This document shows positions 12,546 to 23,899 of a stretch of DNA of 64,000 nucleotides, piece after piece. A model generated the notes under the pieces. The model had not been told where the DNA came from. It saw only the letters and a list, made by a program, of their open reading frames with translations, and did no database searches. A program made the translations under genes and the position numbers. Origin of the DNA: Lepeophtheirus salmonis (Eukaryota; Arthropoda; Copepoda; Siphonostomatoida; Caligidae); assembly GCF_016086655.4 (NCBI RefSeq), contig NC_052134.2, forward strand, positions 13,020,001-13,084,000, written 5' to 3'. Numbering within the stretch: the stretch's first letter is position 1; the number at the start of each line of letters is the position of its first letter.

Positions 12546-13840
12546 TTAAGTTCATTCCACGTCAAGTGTACACACTTTTTTGCAATTTACGACATGAGCA
12601 TCACTGATTTTGATGATTTTTGGTGAACTGGCTTTTCTATATGAAATAGGAGAGTTTGTGAAATATTAAGGTTTGGTGACTCACCTGGGCAGTTTTAGGC
12701 CCACTCAAAGTTGGACCTGATATATTGGACTGGTGTTGTTCAGAAAGCCATAATTCCGCTCATAGTGGTTCAATTTCAACAAAAATAACCTCAAAAGATG
12801 CACAAAAACACCAGCTTTAACTATTATGATTTCATAATCGTATTTAAATCAAACATAAAAGTTTGTTGCTCTGGTGCGGCCTTCAAAATAGTTCCCTTGC
12901 CAAGCAGCAAACCCTTTTTTGTTTTAATTTTGGTGAACCATTTCATAATATATGTTTGCAAACATATCCAAAATTTTAGAGTTGGATCTTGATGTGATTA
13001 CTTCCAATGAGAACATTAACTGAGAACAGTAACATTTTTCTAAAAATGGTCTCTTCTTTTTTGGATGATTTCATTCGATGCAAAAATATATCTTCATATT
13101 ATTCCCTGGCTTATTCTAATAAATCATGCGGTAATATACTTTTTAATATTTCCCAATTTTTCATTTAAATGATTTACAAGACGTTTCTGTTATAAATGCA
13201 CGCCTACAGCATCTTGATAGTTGTTATACGATATAATAGTGCAAGAATGGTGGCAAAGCCTTCCAATATTTTATAATGTTAACTCCAAGGATGTATTGCT
13301 GCCTATGCTTTTTCCAGTGAACTGCCTGAGCCGCATCCTAAAAAATAAAACTATAATTTTCTGAAAAAGTCAACAATTACCGCATCTTTTTCCATCGTAA
13401 TTTCTCTTTTCTGATGAAATTATTTGGGCATTTGCAATTTAATCGTGTTTGGTTAGCTTGACTGCTTTTTCAATGAAATCCTCTATAAAGTATTGCATTG
13501 GTAGTACTGTTTGAGTTAATTAATATATCAGTGGACACCCACTGTTGAAATGGAACCTTGTCAATTTTGTTGTTTTAAATTTGTCGAGTAATATATTTTC
13601 ATGTGTATCGGTCAGTTTGAAGGCATCAGAATTTTGAAAGTCACACGAAGGTAATGCAGAGTTGCATACAATAGATGCAATCACATGATGGTATGTTTGA
13701 TGCGTAGTTATTTCCATGTGAGTCAAAGACCCCTACACAATTTCTTCTTTCATATAGAAAAGCCAACTCACCAAAAATTATCATAATCGGTGATGGTCAT
13801 GCTGTGAGGATGTGTACACTTGACGTAGAATGACCCTTAA
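12546..13840. mobile_element. 1.3 kb element with ~130-bp terminal inverted repeats
   Basis: The ends 12546-12688 and 13713-13840 are inverted copies of each other along their full length. They share (T)CATTC(C/T)ACGTCAAGTG and TACAC at the tip, TTTTTGGTGA and GGCTTTTCTATATGAAA inside, and GACTCAC(C/A)TGG at the inner edge. The interior holds no convincing intact frame. The minus strand around 13570-13490 reads VPFQQWVSTDILINSN, which may be a trace of its own protein. I cannot assign the superfamily and see no clear target duplication. Confidence 0.7.
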
Positions 13841-14689
13841 CCCTATGAAATGTGCTTTTATTTAGTTTAATGATAAATATTTTTAGGAATAAATATCTTT
13901 GTGTATTTGTAGAAAATCATTTTTATAAGAAAGTGTATTTTATTTTGTCAAAAGGGCCTCCAGAGATTTTGAATTATAGACACTCCATAAAACTCACATC
14001 CCATTTTTAACGACTTAAATAGGCTAGGGGGGGGGGTCACTGGCCTTGGTTTTTAATACTGGACCATAACTTGCTTCTTCTTAAGCCCCTCATGTGTTTA
14101 TGGATAATACTTTGATATATTGCTTTAAGCTAAAATGCCTTATCTACAAAACCCTTTCAACTCATACAATGATGAAAGGATAATCATATTTATAATTATA
14201 CTGTTAAGGGACTCATAAACAGCACCTTGACAAAAGAAAAATCCTAGGCACTAATTAATAAATCATAGATTGAGAAATTATGTAATTTAATCGATGTGCA
14301 TTTTTCACTATATCACATTATATATTGAGCAGCTTTAAAAAAAACAAAAAAACAGCCTAATCTTATATGCATTTATATAGTGAAAATCTAAACAAAAAAA
14401 ATTATAAAAAGTTTTCCCTGTCCTTCAAAACAGATGGTGTATGTCATATTTATATCTCTTTATCGTATATGTAGTATTTATATCACGTTTAACGTAAAAG
14501 CACTCACTTTTGATTAATCTCTTCTGTTGTATATTCTGATGTCCTTTGTTTGCTTAACCCGTTAGTGTCGGGACTCTAAAACATTTGACTTATTATTCCA
14601 ACATATTCTTATATTGAAATTATATTTAATTAAATGAAATATTAAATTTGTGTGTTCAAATTTATTCACATTCCCTGACTATTTGGGGG
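13841..14689. other. Non-coding spacer
   Basis: AT-rich, with a G-run at 14027-14036. No gene can be supported. Confidence 0.45.
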
Positions 14690-14915
14690 GTCCTAATATT
14701 GCACCTTCTCTTCTTTCTTGGACAGACATGAGTTCACAATACCTGTCGGCAACTACCCTCTCCTTTGGCTCAATGAAGATGGGGAGGGGGGCATGACACT
14801 GCCGTTGCTCCCAATGATTCCACGTGTTATGATATTAGCCGAAACCCTGATTTTAAAGACGTGGGGGCATTAGCTCTCACTGTGGCCAACCATCTGTCGT
14901 TCCGGATGTTGTGGA

Positions 14916-15578
14916 CAGGGCTGCAGAGTCGGTACATAAAATGTCCGACTCCGAATCCGACACCAACTCCTGTATTTTGAATGTCACAGACTCTGAATCC
15001 AACACACATTGTATTTTTTTTAATAACATATTTTATAGCCAAAATAAGTACTATTGGTTCATTTGAGTCTATATACTTAAAATACCGGGTGCAGAGAAAA
15101 AATATTCACACCTTCAATCCTAAACTTTATCAAGCTGTATTTGAGAAACTAGTTTTTAAAAGGTATGTCAATAAAATAAAAAGAATTAATATGATGACTT
15201 GGCTAAAGTAATCCTCGATTTAGCCCCCTTGGCAGCAATGATGGTTTCAAAGCAGCTGCGGAAGGCCTTGCATCCATTGTAGATGTTGTTCTCAGACATG
15301 GCATCCCAGTGCTGGTTGACGGTGCCTTTTAGGTTGTTAATATTTGGGTGGCTGACGGGGCACGTTGGGAATTTGTGAAGTAAACTTATAAATTAGTTAA
15401 CTTAATAAGATTCATAAATTAATAGTACTTAATATCTATAATCTATAACCATTTAGAAAATAACTATACGAATGCTGAATGTCAGCCTTAAATAAGTTTC
15501 GTTTACATAAATCATAATAATTTTTGTAGCTGGAGTCGGAACCGGTACAAATTTTCCGACTCGGGCTCCACAGTCCTG
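14916..15578. mobile_element. hAT-type non-autonomous element with 8-bp target duplication
   Basis: The ends are CAGGGCTGCAGAGTCGG at 14916 and its inverted counterpart CAGGACTGTGGAGCCCGAG ending at 15578, followed inward by more matching sequence (GGTAC, CCGACTC). The flanking 8 bp are GTTGTGGA (14908-14915) and TTTGTGGA (15579-15586), seven of eight identical. CAGGG-like ends and 8-bp duplications are hAT features. It has no hAT transposase. It contains the tail of a different mariner at 15083-15365. Confidence 0.8.
15083..15365 (-). mobile_element. C-terminal end of another mariner, inside the hAT element
   Basis: The minus strand from 15360 reads PVSHPNINNLKGTVNQHWDA, MSENNIYNGCKAFRSCF and ETIIAAKG, the usual last helix block of mariner transposases, and then non-coding DNA to an end-like ACCGGGTGCAGAG near 15083. 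The rest of the transposase is absent. Either this mariner inserted into the hAT element and was truncated, or the hAT element captured it. Confidence 0.65.
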
Positions 15579-16035
15579 TTTGTGGATTTGTCGACGGTAG
15601 TTTGTTTCTTATCCGAATAAAATATGATTTGTTACCAGGGGACATTAAATAGTTCAGCAATTATCTTCTGTGGGAAGCTTGGGTGGCCTTCATTTTGTCT
15701 GTACGGATATGTCTTTTGTAAAGACCGAAGGAATTTATCCTCAGAACAGTTTTTATAACCCTGGAGACTACTGCACGGCATACTTGGGGTTATTTTTTTT
15801 GGCGAGAACGTTAATTACAGTCCCTTCAGTGACCGTTACAGGCCTACAGAAAATCTCAAAGTGTGTTTTTTATCACTCTGGGACTTGCAGGATTTTCTCC
15901 TAAATGCCTCTCCTCCTTCAAATGCTCCTAGACTGTGCATTTTGGATACCTGAGCATCTTCTTCATGTACGCTGGGCTGTGTCTTACGAAAAACCAATTC
16001 AATGATGGTGTTTCGACAGATCTGCTCCAACGTAA

Positions 16036-16814
16036 ATACTTGTTTTGAATTAAAAGTTGAGCTACTAATTTAAAGCTACCGTTGAAGCTCTCACTTTAAA
16101 ATTGAAATAATCGAGTTACACGTTTTTCTTATGGAAAAGGATGTATTTAAAGATGGTCCTGATTTAAAATAAATTGGTAATTTTTTTGTCAATAACATTT
16201 GAAGGTAAAAATAATTTTTATTTTATTTTATTTGGATTGCCGAGAATTGCTAGATAATTCAATAAGTAATGGAAAAATTAAGGATTTGCCCCCCTCCCCC
16301 CTTTACATCGTATCATATTCAATGTCCCCCCTCTTTCCCATGGGGGACATAATTTGTTCCTTTTGAAGTTGTCAATTAATTTAAAAGAGTGTTTTACTTT
16401 TTTAAAGATGCGAAACAAAAAATTTCAATAGCACCTTTCCTTTTTAATGCTTTCTCCGACTTCTTACGAAGTTCTTCTTCTTTTTCATGCAATTTCTGCT
16501 CGTGTTTACTCTTCAAATGTTGTTTTTTTCTTCTTCGTATTCAAGGTTGTTTAACTTTTTGAGTCTTTTCCACATCTTGGAATCTTTACATAGTATAAAT
16601 TACGCCTATATCTATCCTTGTTATTGCTAATGTAAAGAACTTCAAAAAAACGATCATCGCTCTACTTTCCATAGCCATAAATTAAATATATCTTTTGGAG
16701 TATTAGACTAATTTTATAGTGAAGAAGCGGTAATACGCCTTACATTAAAATACATTCTATGAATTGTGATTATAGTAAATGAATGGATTTTGATGATTTT
16801 TTTTATTTAGCTTA
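16036..16814. other. Non-coding spacer
   Basis: AT-rich with C-runs around 16290-16340 (a short inverted CCCCC/GGGGG pair near 16323-16348). The K/E-like codons at 16430-16560 on the minus strand are low-complexity. No gene can be supported. Confidence 0.4.
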
Positions 16815-18170
16815 TTATGACTCCATAAACGGCTTTGGTATCACTTTGTTTTTTTAGTCTTTGGGCCCATGTTGGCCTTTAAATACCATTTTTTATTATT
16901 TAGCCTGTAAGAACCTGAGGGCTGGGGTGTATTTTGGATATTAACGGGTTTTGTATGCTCAGAGAAGCGGTGGACGAAGAATTTAACCTGCCTCAGGTAC
17001 CAGGAGCCCACAACACGTGGGCAGGGGTGTATTCAAGCCTATTAGAAGGAAAATAGAAATAATCAATTTATCCACCCCTTCTCTACGAACAAAGGAACCT
17101 CCTTGCATACCAAAATACACCCTGGCTCAAGAGTTGAACAGGTGATTTACTTGGCCACAAGGTAGTATAAACAACACCGCCGCCGAATTTCTAAAGACCA
17201 AGAACCACTTCTAATATGCTAAAAATACACCCCGGCCCATGGGTTGTGTATATGAGCTGCTGGTCACTGAGGCCTTGAGCATCAAAGAACTCTTCTAATA
17301 TCCAAAATAAAAACCGGTCCTCAGGTTATACTGGTGAAGTGCCGTGCCAAAGTACAGTTCAAACTCGACTGCTGCCGTATTTTAAGGCCACAAGGAACCT
17401 TTCTATCAATCAATAATGCACCCCAAATCACAGGTTATCCATAGAAGTTACTGGCACCGTGGTAAGTTAAATTTATTTGCCACTCCTACCTAAGCAACAT
17501 GAACCCCAAATAATATCCCAAAATACACCCTGCAGGTGAAATACTGGGCCTCAAGGTAACCAATGGAAGAAATTTTTCATATAGACTCATAAGACTCCAC
17601 AAACAGCTCTGGTACCATTTTTTGGGATTTCAAAGCCATGGCAGCCTTGAAATAGCATTTTTTGTAAGACTTCTTCGGTACAACCTAAGTGTTGGGGTAT
17701 ATTTTGGATATTAGAAGTATTCTTGGATGCTCAGGGACGCGGCGGTGGAAGAATTTAACCTGCCTCAGCTACCAACAGCCCGTAACCCTTGGGTGGAGGG
17801 TGTATTCTAGCATAGTAGAAGAGGTTCTTGGTGCTTAGAAATGCGGCGGTAATGCTGTTTAAACTGCCTTGAGGCCATTACTTCACTCACACAACTTGTT
17901 ACTCGGGGTATATATTTGTTTACTAAGAGGGTTTGTTGTTGCTCAGGGAAGTGGCCGAGGATAAATGTAAATTGACTTGGACCCAGCAGTCGAACTGCAC
18001 AGCCCATCGGTTGGGGTGTATTATATAATTTTAGAAGGGTTTCTTGACGTTTAGACACGCGGTGGTGGTAGAGATTAAACTTTATTTCATCCCAGTGCTT
18101 CAATTGTACAACTTGAGAACCGGGGGTTGTATTTTAGATATGTGGAGGGTTCCTTAATGCTCAGGGAAGC
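16815..18170. repeat. Satellite-like array of ~107-bp units, orientation flips twice
   Basis: The unit core reads GGGGTGTATTTTGGATATTA, then GAAG.GTTC.TTGATGCTCAGG, GCGGCGG, and CCTCAGGC.CAGCACTTC..CTGTACAACC. On the plus strand, starts fall near 16921 and again at about 17693, 17795, 17905, 18012 and 18121, so the spacing is 102-110 bp. Between about 17060 and 17570 the units lie in reverse orientation (for example CCAAAATACACCCTGG at 17118). A shared leader (GACTCCA.AAACGGCT and GGCCTTTAAATACCATTTTT) precedes both plus-strand blocks, at 16829 and 17587. It is richer in GC than its surroundings. Related units recur at 41750-42040. Confidence 0.8.
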
Positions 18171-19217
18171 AGTTGCAAGACTGCGAGTTTGGGGTCTGAC
18201 AAAAAATTTAGCAATTACTTTCTCATTGCTTGAAAGAATAGTGCCTATATAATGCCTATATATTATTATACTCATACCCACAAAACAAAAATGTGAATAT
18301 TTCTTACAATTTTGCAGTCTCTATTTTTTGTTTTATTTTAAGCAGAAGAATTCTTAATTTCTTTATGTCCTGAGCAAAGCCGGGTAAACCTAATCTAGTA
18401 ATTTTTATATTTAGAAACAAAAGGGTTGATAAATTATTTAGATTCAAAACTCAATTTAGAATTCTTTTAACTGAGGTGCTGATGAGACTACTTGATCCTT
18501 TTTGGCATTACGAAATGTGAATTGAAATACCGTGTTTGATATTTTTTGAAAGAAAATGACCAAAAGATTTTTTTCCTCCAGAAAACACAGTTTTTATTAG
18601 CACACTCACACCTAGCTACTCAAAACTCATATGCCCCCCCCCCGCTCAATAATGAAATAAGAATGATAGGCCTAGGAGTACATAGCCTCTAGAGCGATCG
18701 ATCACTGGATGTGCTTTACCTACACATGCTCAGTGCTAAACCCCATTTCAAGTCACATTAAGGATTTTTTATTTACAGGGTTGGGGAGAATAAAGTGGAC
18801 TGTTAATTAATGTTAATTTGCGCATTATTTTCTAGATTTAGTGAATACCATTTGTCATGGTGGTTGCAGTGTACTACGAACACTACCCAACAGAAGGAAG
18901 TAACAGACCGGAGCAAAGCCAATAAGAAGACATTTAGATTGGGGGTACAATCATACACTAATACATTTTCTGTCAGGGATTAATACTAAAGAGGACGAAG
19001 ATAGCCAAAACTACTAAAATGTATAAACATGTAAAAAATACGTCATAAAAAGGTACTGTCTATTTAAAACAACTCCCTACGTCATTAGATAAAAGTAAAT
19101 AAAAGACAATACATGACAGTGGTTCAGTCAATCTTTTTACATACACATTATTTGAAAAGTATTCATCATCTCAGTATCATTGAGTGAGCCAAAAGGTAGC
19201 ACATATCAGATTTCCTA
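18171..19217. other. Non-coding spacer
   Basis: No gene is visible. A C-run occurs at about 18633-18642. The sequence ends at the left terminus of a hAT element. Confidence 0.4.
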
Positions 19218-20720
19218 GATCAGCGTTTCCCAAAGTGGGCGATATATTCCCCCCCCCCTGGAGATTGCTCATTGATGTCGGGGGTGGTAATCCGAAATGG
19301 ATGGGGTGGGCGGTAGAGCAAAAAAGCCGTGATTACACATTTGTATATAAAAGAAACAAATTGTTGTACAAAAATTTTTTAAAATGTGACTGCTAGGAAG
19401 CAACATTGAATATGTTGAATATTATCTGGTTGTTACAATTCACGTTATATCTAGATTGTAAACGCATTTATGTACTTCATTAGTCGTCCCTTATATTTTA
19501 TCCTATACTCAGTAGACTATTACTCTCAAATGGAAACAGATTACTAAGAATAAATAATATTTTCGTTAAAAACGCGTGATTAAAGAAAGGTAAGATCTAA
19601 AAACTAAAACCCAAATTATATAAGACTTCAAGCAAGTACTTACAGGACGTACAGTAATTATAAAACTGTATTAAAATATTTTTTCCATAAATTATTTCTT
19701 TAAATATTTTAACCAAAAATCCTGGAGAGTCATCAAACCTATTTGTTTGCTGCATTAAGAAAAGTTCAAGGGGCCAAAAACTATCGGAAATATGGTTTTG
19801 ATCACTTTGCAACAATTCAATAAGGGTGTGTGTGCTTCCAACAACATATCTTTGCTGATTGCTAGATCTGTTAAGGGTTACAGGATTGGGCAGTAAGACA
19901 GATTATGTACACTGTTGCGCATAAGTCACGAGACCAAATTATGAAATATATACCTCTATCTTGTAACTCTGTTCAAGGTTGAATAGCTGAAATATAAATA
20001 GAAGATAAATTGTGCAACATTCTTGCTGCTACATAATTTAGCTTGCAGTTAGATGAGTCTAATTTAGTAGGAAAATAATATTTACTTCTTGCTTATTTTT
20101 TGAAGATGAAAAGTTGGTGCAAGAAATGATATTTGTAAGAAACCTTATAATAAATACTAAATGAGGGTTGTCATTTGATATCATTGAAAAGGGAAAAACA
20201 TCCGAATTGCTAAAATGTTTGTGGTACAATGGATGGTGAGCCACTTATAGGTCGTTATCGTAGATTCATCAGTTTTCTTGAAAAGCCATACCTGGTGTGT
20301 ACTTGCAGTGATAATGATGTAGATTTTTAACGTTTATTGCTAGGCATAGAAATTACATGGCTATCAAAGGGAAACTTCCTGAACCTTTTTTATTTTTTGT
20401 TCGACTCTAAAACTGGGCTTTGTGATGATCTAAAAAACACAAGGATATCATTCCTTATTGTCATATGTACTCACAAAAGTTCAATGAAATTAATTTGCAG
20501 TTACAAAGAAATTATACCAATCATTTCTAGGTTAGATCTGTTATCTCTACCTTCCTGTGTGAGTGTAAGTCATTCAATCCAAATTTAGCCTCCCATGAAG
20601 TTTTGAAGAAAATAAAATATCAGATTATCGCCTTCAAGTGTATTTTGCTCCCATGGAAGAGTTCCAAATATACAGACAAAGGGTTGAGGCCGGAGGAAAT
20701 CACATTTAAATAAGTGAATA
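19218..20720 (+). mobile_element. ZBED/Charlie-type hAT transposon remnant
   Basis: The left end CAGCGTTTCCCAAAGTGGGC at 19218 is typical of hAT (Charlie-like) elements. The plus strand then carries a broken transposase. At about 19850-19890 it reads LLIAKSVKGYRIG in a shifted frame, and near 20040 LQLDESNLVGK, the LDEST motif with the first conserved acidic residues. Positions 20105-20230 give EDEKLVQEMIF and ELLKCL in pieces, and GEPLIGRYR lies near 20235. From 20340 it reads ITWLSKGNFLNLFYFLFDSK, the conserved VRWLSKG block. The C-terminal dimerisation part is lost and I see no right terminal repeat. Confidence 0.75.
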
Positions 20721-22029
20721 TATAATCTCGTTGTTATATTGAGTTCTCTTCTGCAAATCAATCAAGAAAATAGACAGACAGACAAACTTTGCTTTATTCT
20801 TAAAGATTTTGTTCCTTTTCTCATTCATCTTCTTTTTTTTTTTTTTTTTTGCGCTTCTTATTTCAATTGTCCTTCCACTGTACAATGTTGTTTAGCCAAT
20901 CAGGCAGTCTGGCAAGGAAAAATTTATTCACCATTGGATTACAGCCTCAAAAAACTCGACCTACTCTTTAAAAACTCTACGCATCTCTGTGATCATACAC
21001 GTCGTTACATTTATTGTATCACGCAAACAATACGCAAAATCACATAAATAGAAAAAACGGCCTAAAATCATTTGGTAGTCAGCCCAATCATACAGTTACT
21101 ATTCAAAAATTGTTGAGAAGTGTTCAAAGCTTAACAAGAGGTCATTCCAACTCAATCAATCAACGTTTAAAACAATAATTAGGGTAAATAAAGTAGAAAC
21201 ATCCGATAGTTAACAACAAAATCCAATGTATGTATATTTCAAGTAACATAGTGCATATATTCTACGGGAAAGAATGGAAGATCACCATACAATAAATAAT
21301 GAGCATGGATTCAGAGGATTCAACCTTCTTAGGAGTAGTAACATCTATGTGTAGGCTACAATTGAATAATTATGTTTCCTGTAGAAATAAATCGTTTGGC
21401 AAGTGAACTAAAAAAGTATAATGTCTTTACATGACAGGGAGATATTGAGAGAAGACATAGCCTGCAATGAAAGTAACAAACGAAAGAATACTTCAAGCTA
21501 AGTAATGAGTGGGACTTCTGTTACACATATACAGAGAAATGTCAAATAATTGGAAGAATGATTCGTGTAAATATGTACATAGCTTGTAAACTAACAAATT
21601 ATACTCATTGTATATTTTACTATTTGATAGGGAAGGCTCAAGGATAAGTTATTTCTACTTAAATAACTTTTATTATAGTGGGATTCGAGTATTTTTGAAC
21701 AACAAAGAAGTTTTACATTGTTTGAACTCTTATGAGAATTATCACCTCATACAATGTGAGTAAGCAGATTATGAAACTTAATTGAAAGGTTTCTAGTGAG
21801 AATAATTAATTTGTTTCGAATGAATTTACTCACATACAATAATAAACAAACAACTTTTGTAAGAAAAAAGTTAATTCTAACAACCATTCCCTAGATGGAA
21901 GCCCGAAAAAACAAGGTAACAGCTTTTCTTGACGTCTGAATGGAATACTCTGAAATTACTTGTCTTGTACCCTGCTCATAAGGCCTCGAATCCAAAGTCA
22001 AGAGACTGAATGATGAGGACTAAGGGCTT
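20721..22029. other. Non-coding stretch
   Basis: A T-run lies at 20832-20850. I find no coding frame with support; the open frame at 20739-21047 is low-complexity with no recognisable motif. Confidence 0.4.
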
Positions 22030-22465
22030 GGTAGGGGGTAAAATAAAAAGAGACCTTCAGAGTTTATGACAACATCAAAGCTACCATTCATAATTATCCC
22101 ACAACCATCATGAAGAGTCTTGCTAAGAACTTCATTGTGGAACCTTATGAAATCCTGAGGTTTCTTAAGCCAACTATCCTTGGCAGCAAGACTCAGCACC
22201 CGGCAAAAAGCTAAGACAAACATACACGGTTGGGCCAACTTTTGCCCCTGGACTACAGCATCTGGAGTACCGTCAAGAGAAAGACCTGCGTGACCCTGCG
22301 CTCAATTGTTGAAAAATTCAAGACTTATTTTGAGAAGGAATGGGCTGGTATGTGCTTAAACTTCATCAAAAACATGTGTAGGACGTTCAAGCCTGGGATG
22401 GAGGCCATTGTTGGCACTGACGGAGGCCATTTTGAAAAATATATATATATAAATAAGTTTTAAAA
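22030..22465 (+). mobile_element. Mariner transposase C-terminal remnant
   Basis: In three frames of the plus strand the catalytic C-terminal part can be followed: WQQDSAPGKK at about 22175 (second aspartate motif), LLPLDYSIWSTVKRKTC from 22234 (a PLDYSIW block typical of mariner), then FEKEWAGMCLNFIKN and a CRTFKPGMEAIVGTDGGHFE tail to 22440. Frameshifts make it inactive, and the N-terminal half is not found upstream. Confidence 0.7.
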
Positions 22466-22894
22466 GTTTCAAAAATAAACTCATTGTACTTATTGAGAAT
22501 CTTGAAGAGGTTTATCTAGGGTAGAAATTTTCATGGTTTACTCCTCCATACTGTATTCAGATAGGTTTAAAAGTCCCCTACTTTAGCTAAGTTCCTCTTA
22601 CGATTCGGATCAGTGTTAAGGATGGGATTTTGTAGAGAAATATAACAGGTTTATTCACCTTATACTCTACAAAAAGTCCACCTTGCCCATTTTTTGATCG
22701 AAAGGACATAAAGGAGATAGCATAATTTAGGTACATTTTTTTTAAAACTAGTCTTCTCTTTCCGTATAATTTCTTCAACTTTAAATATAGCATACATCGA
22801 ACAACAGGAGAACCTAAAAATAAGGATAAGTGTCAGTATAATTTCAATGCAAAGTATTAGAATGACCTCCCAAAAGTTAGATAAAAATAAACGT

Positions 22895-23180
22895 TTTAAG
22901 AATAAAAAAGAATGTTTGGCGCGTTTCAATCTTTGATAGATAGCACAGGGGAACAAATGGGGGGGAGGGGAATTTTGTGGAAATCTAATGAAGACAATAA
23001 TCGAAATGAGCTCAGAATCCAAAACTGATCTCTGTTTTTCTTTCAGCCATCTGACTGCTGAAATATCTGGAATTATAGTAATTCGGGACTATTACAGTTC
23101 ATAGTCGTTTTTTAAGATTAAAACAATTCTCATATTAAAGGTAGGATTAATAAAACTTGTATAAAAGTGGTTGTTTTTAT
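22895..23180. repeat. Dispersed repeat, copy of the 38886 MITE left and middle part
   Basis: This segment aligns with 38886-39125. Both share a CACAG-GAACAA/GAGGGG start, the middle GAATC.AAAACTGATCTC, the core TAATATC/AAATATCTG.GATTATAG and TAATTC, and the run AAACAATCTC/ATTAAAGGTAGG. Several small gaps are needed. The right inverted end seen in the 39205-39255 copy is missing here. Confidence 0.6.
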
Positions 23181-23474
23181 TATTAAAAAGTGTTTTGTTG
23201 ATACTGTTTGTATCTAGTTCTTAACTTTTCTAGGCTGAAAAATGATGAAAAACGACTCTCTTCTTTAGATCCTTATAACTTATTCAAATACGTAGTGATG
23301 AGGAATATCATAGCTTATACTATAGAAAAATATTAAATGCATAATGTAAAAAAAGATCTATCAAAAAATATACATCTCCAAGGATTTTTGCTCCATTTTG
23401 TATGTTTTAAGTGATCTCATTTTGAAATATTAAAATTATATACTCATCGTGAATGGATGGCTTTATTGTTTTGA

Positions 23475-23533
23475 ATTGTTCAACTTTATTCATTATGGAA
23501 TTACCAAGTATTCAGATTTCAATGGACCACCCA
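23475..23533. repeat. Isolated mariner terminal repeat
   Basis: The segment ends ATTTCAATGGACCACCCAGT. It matches the right terminal region of the mariner copies at 8283, 33762 and 53645 over about 55 bp (AACTTTATTCATTAT.GAATTA, AGTATTCAGATTTCAATGG). No coding part adjoins it, so it looks like a solo end. Confidence 0.6.
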
Positions 23534-23899
23534 GTATATTATGTATTATATATATTTATATGAGTTTTGTTTTTTTATTAATGAAATCTTAAGCATTAAA
23601 AAATTATCATCATAATTTATATTTACCCAACTTTATAATGAAATATATTTAAATATACAATATTCATTTGAACAATGGGGACAGTAGCAACACTTTTTGC
23701 TTTTGCAAAGCTGTTTTGAACGTTGAACCCACAATTTGTATCTCCGAATTGACATATGGGAATACTTGAATTATTAAATCAACTTCTCGTTATTTCAAAT
23801 ATTGCGTGGACAACATAATATCCTTCTTAATAATGCATGTAAAAGTAGCAGCGAGGAAGGCGTGGTCCTGTTTTCTGTTTTGCAATAGTATTGCTGAAA

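Larger units (their letters stand above)
14690..16035 (-). mobile_element. Mariner transposase remnant, split by a hAT insertion
   Basis: On the minus strand the N-terminal part starts at 16030 (MEQICRNTIIELVFRK), a form used by mariner transposases. The frame is damaged through 15900-15650. Approaching 15587 it reads FYSDKKQTTVDKSTN, and on the far side of the hAT element it resumes at 14907 as NIRNDRWLATVRANAP. Leaving out the hAT element and one target copy gives TVDKSTNIRNDRWLA in one frame, the block around the first catalytic aspartate in mariner proteins. Downstream, 14840-14700 reads IIGSNGSVMPP in a shifted frame. The copy is dead. Confidence 0.75.
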
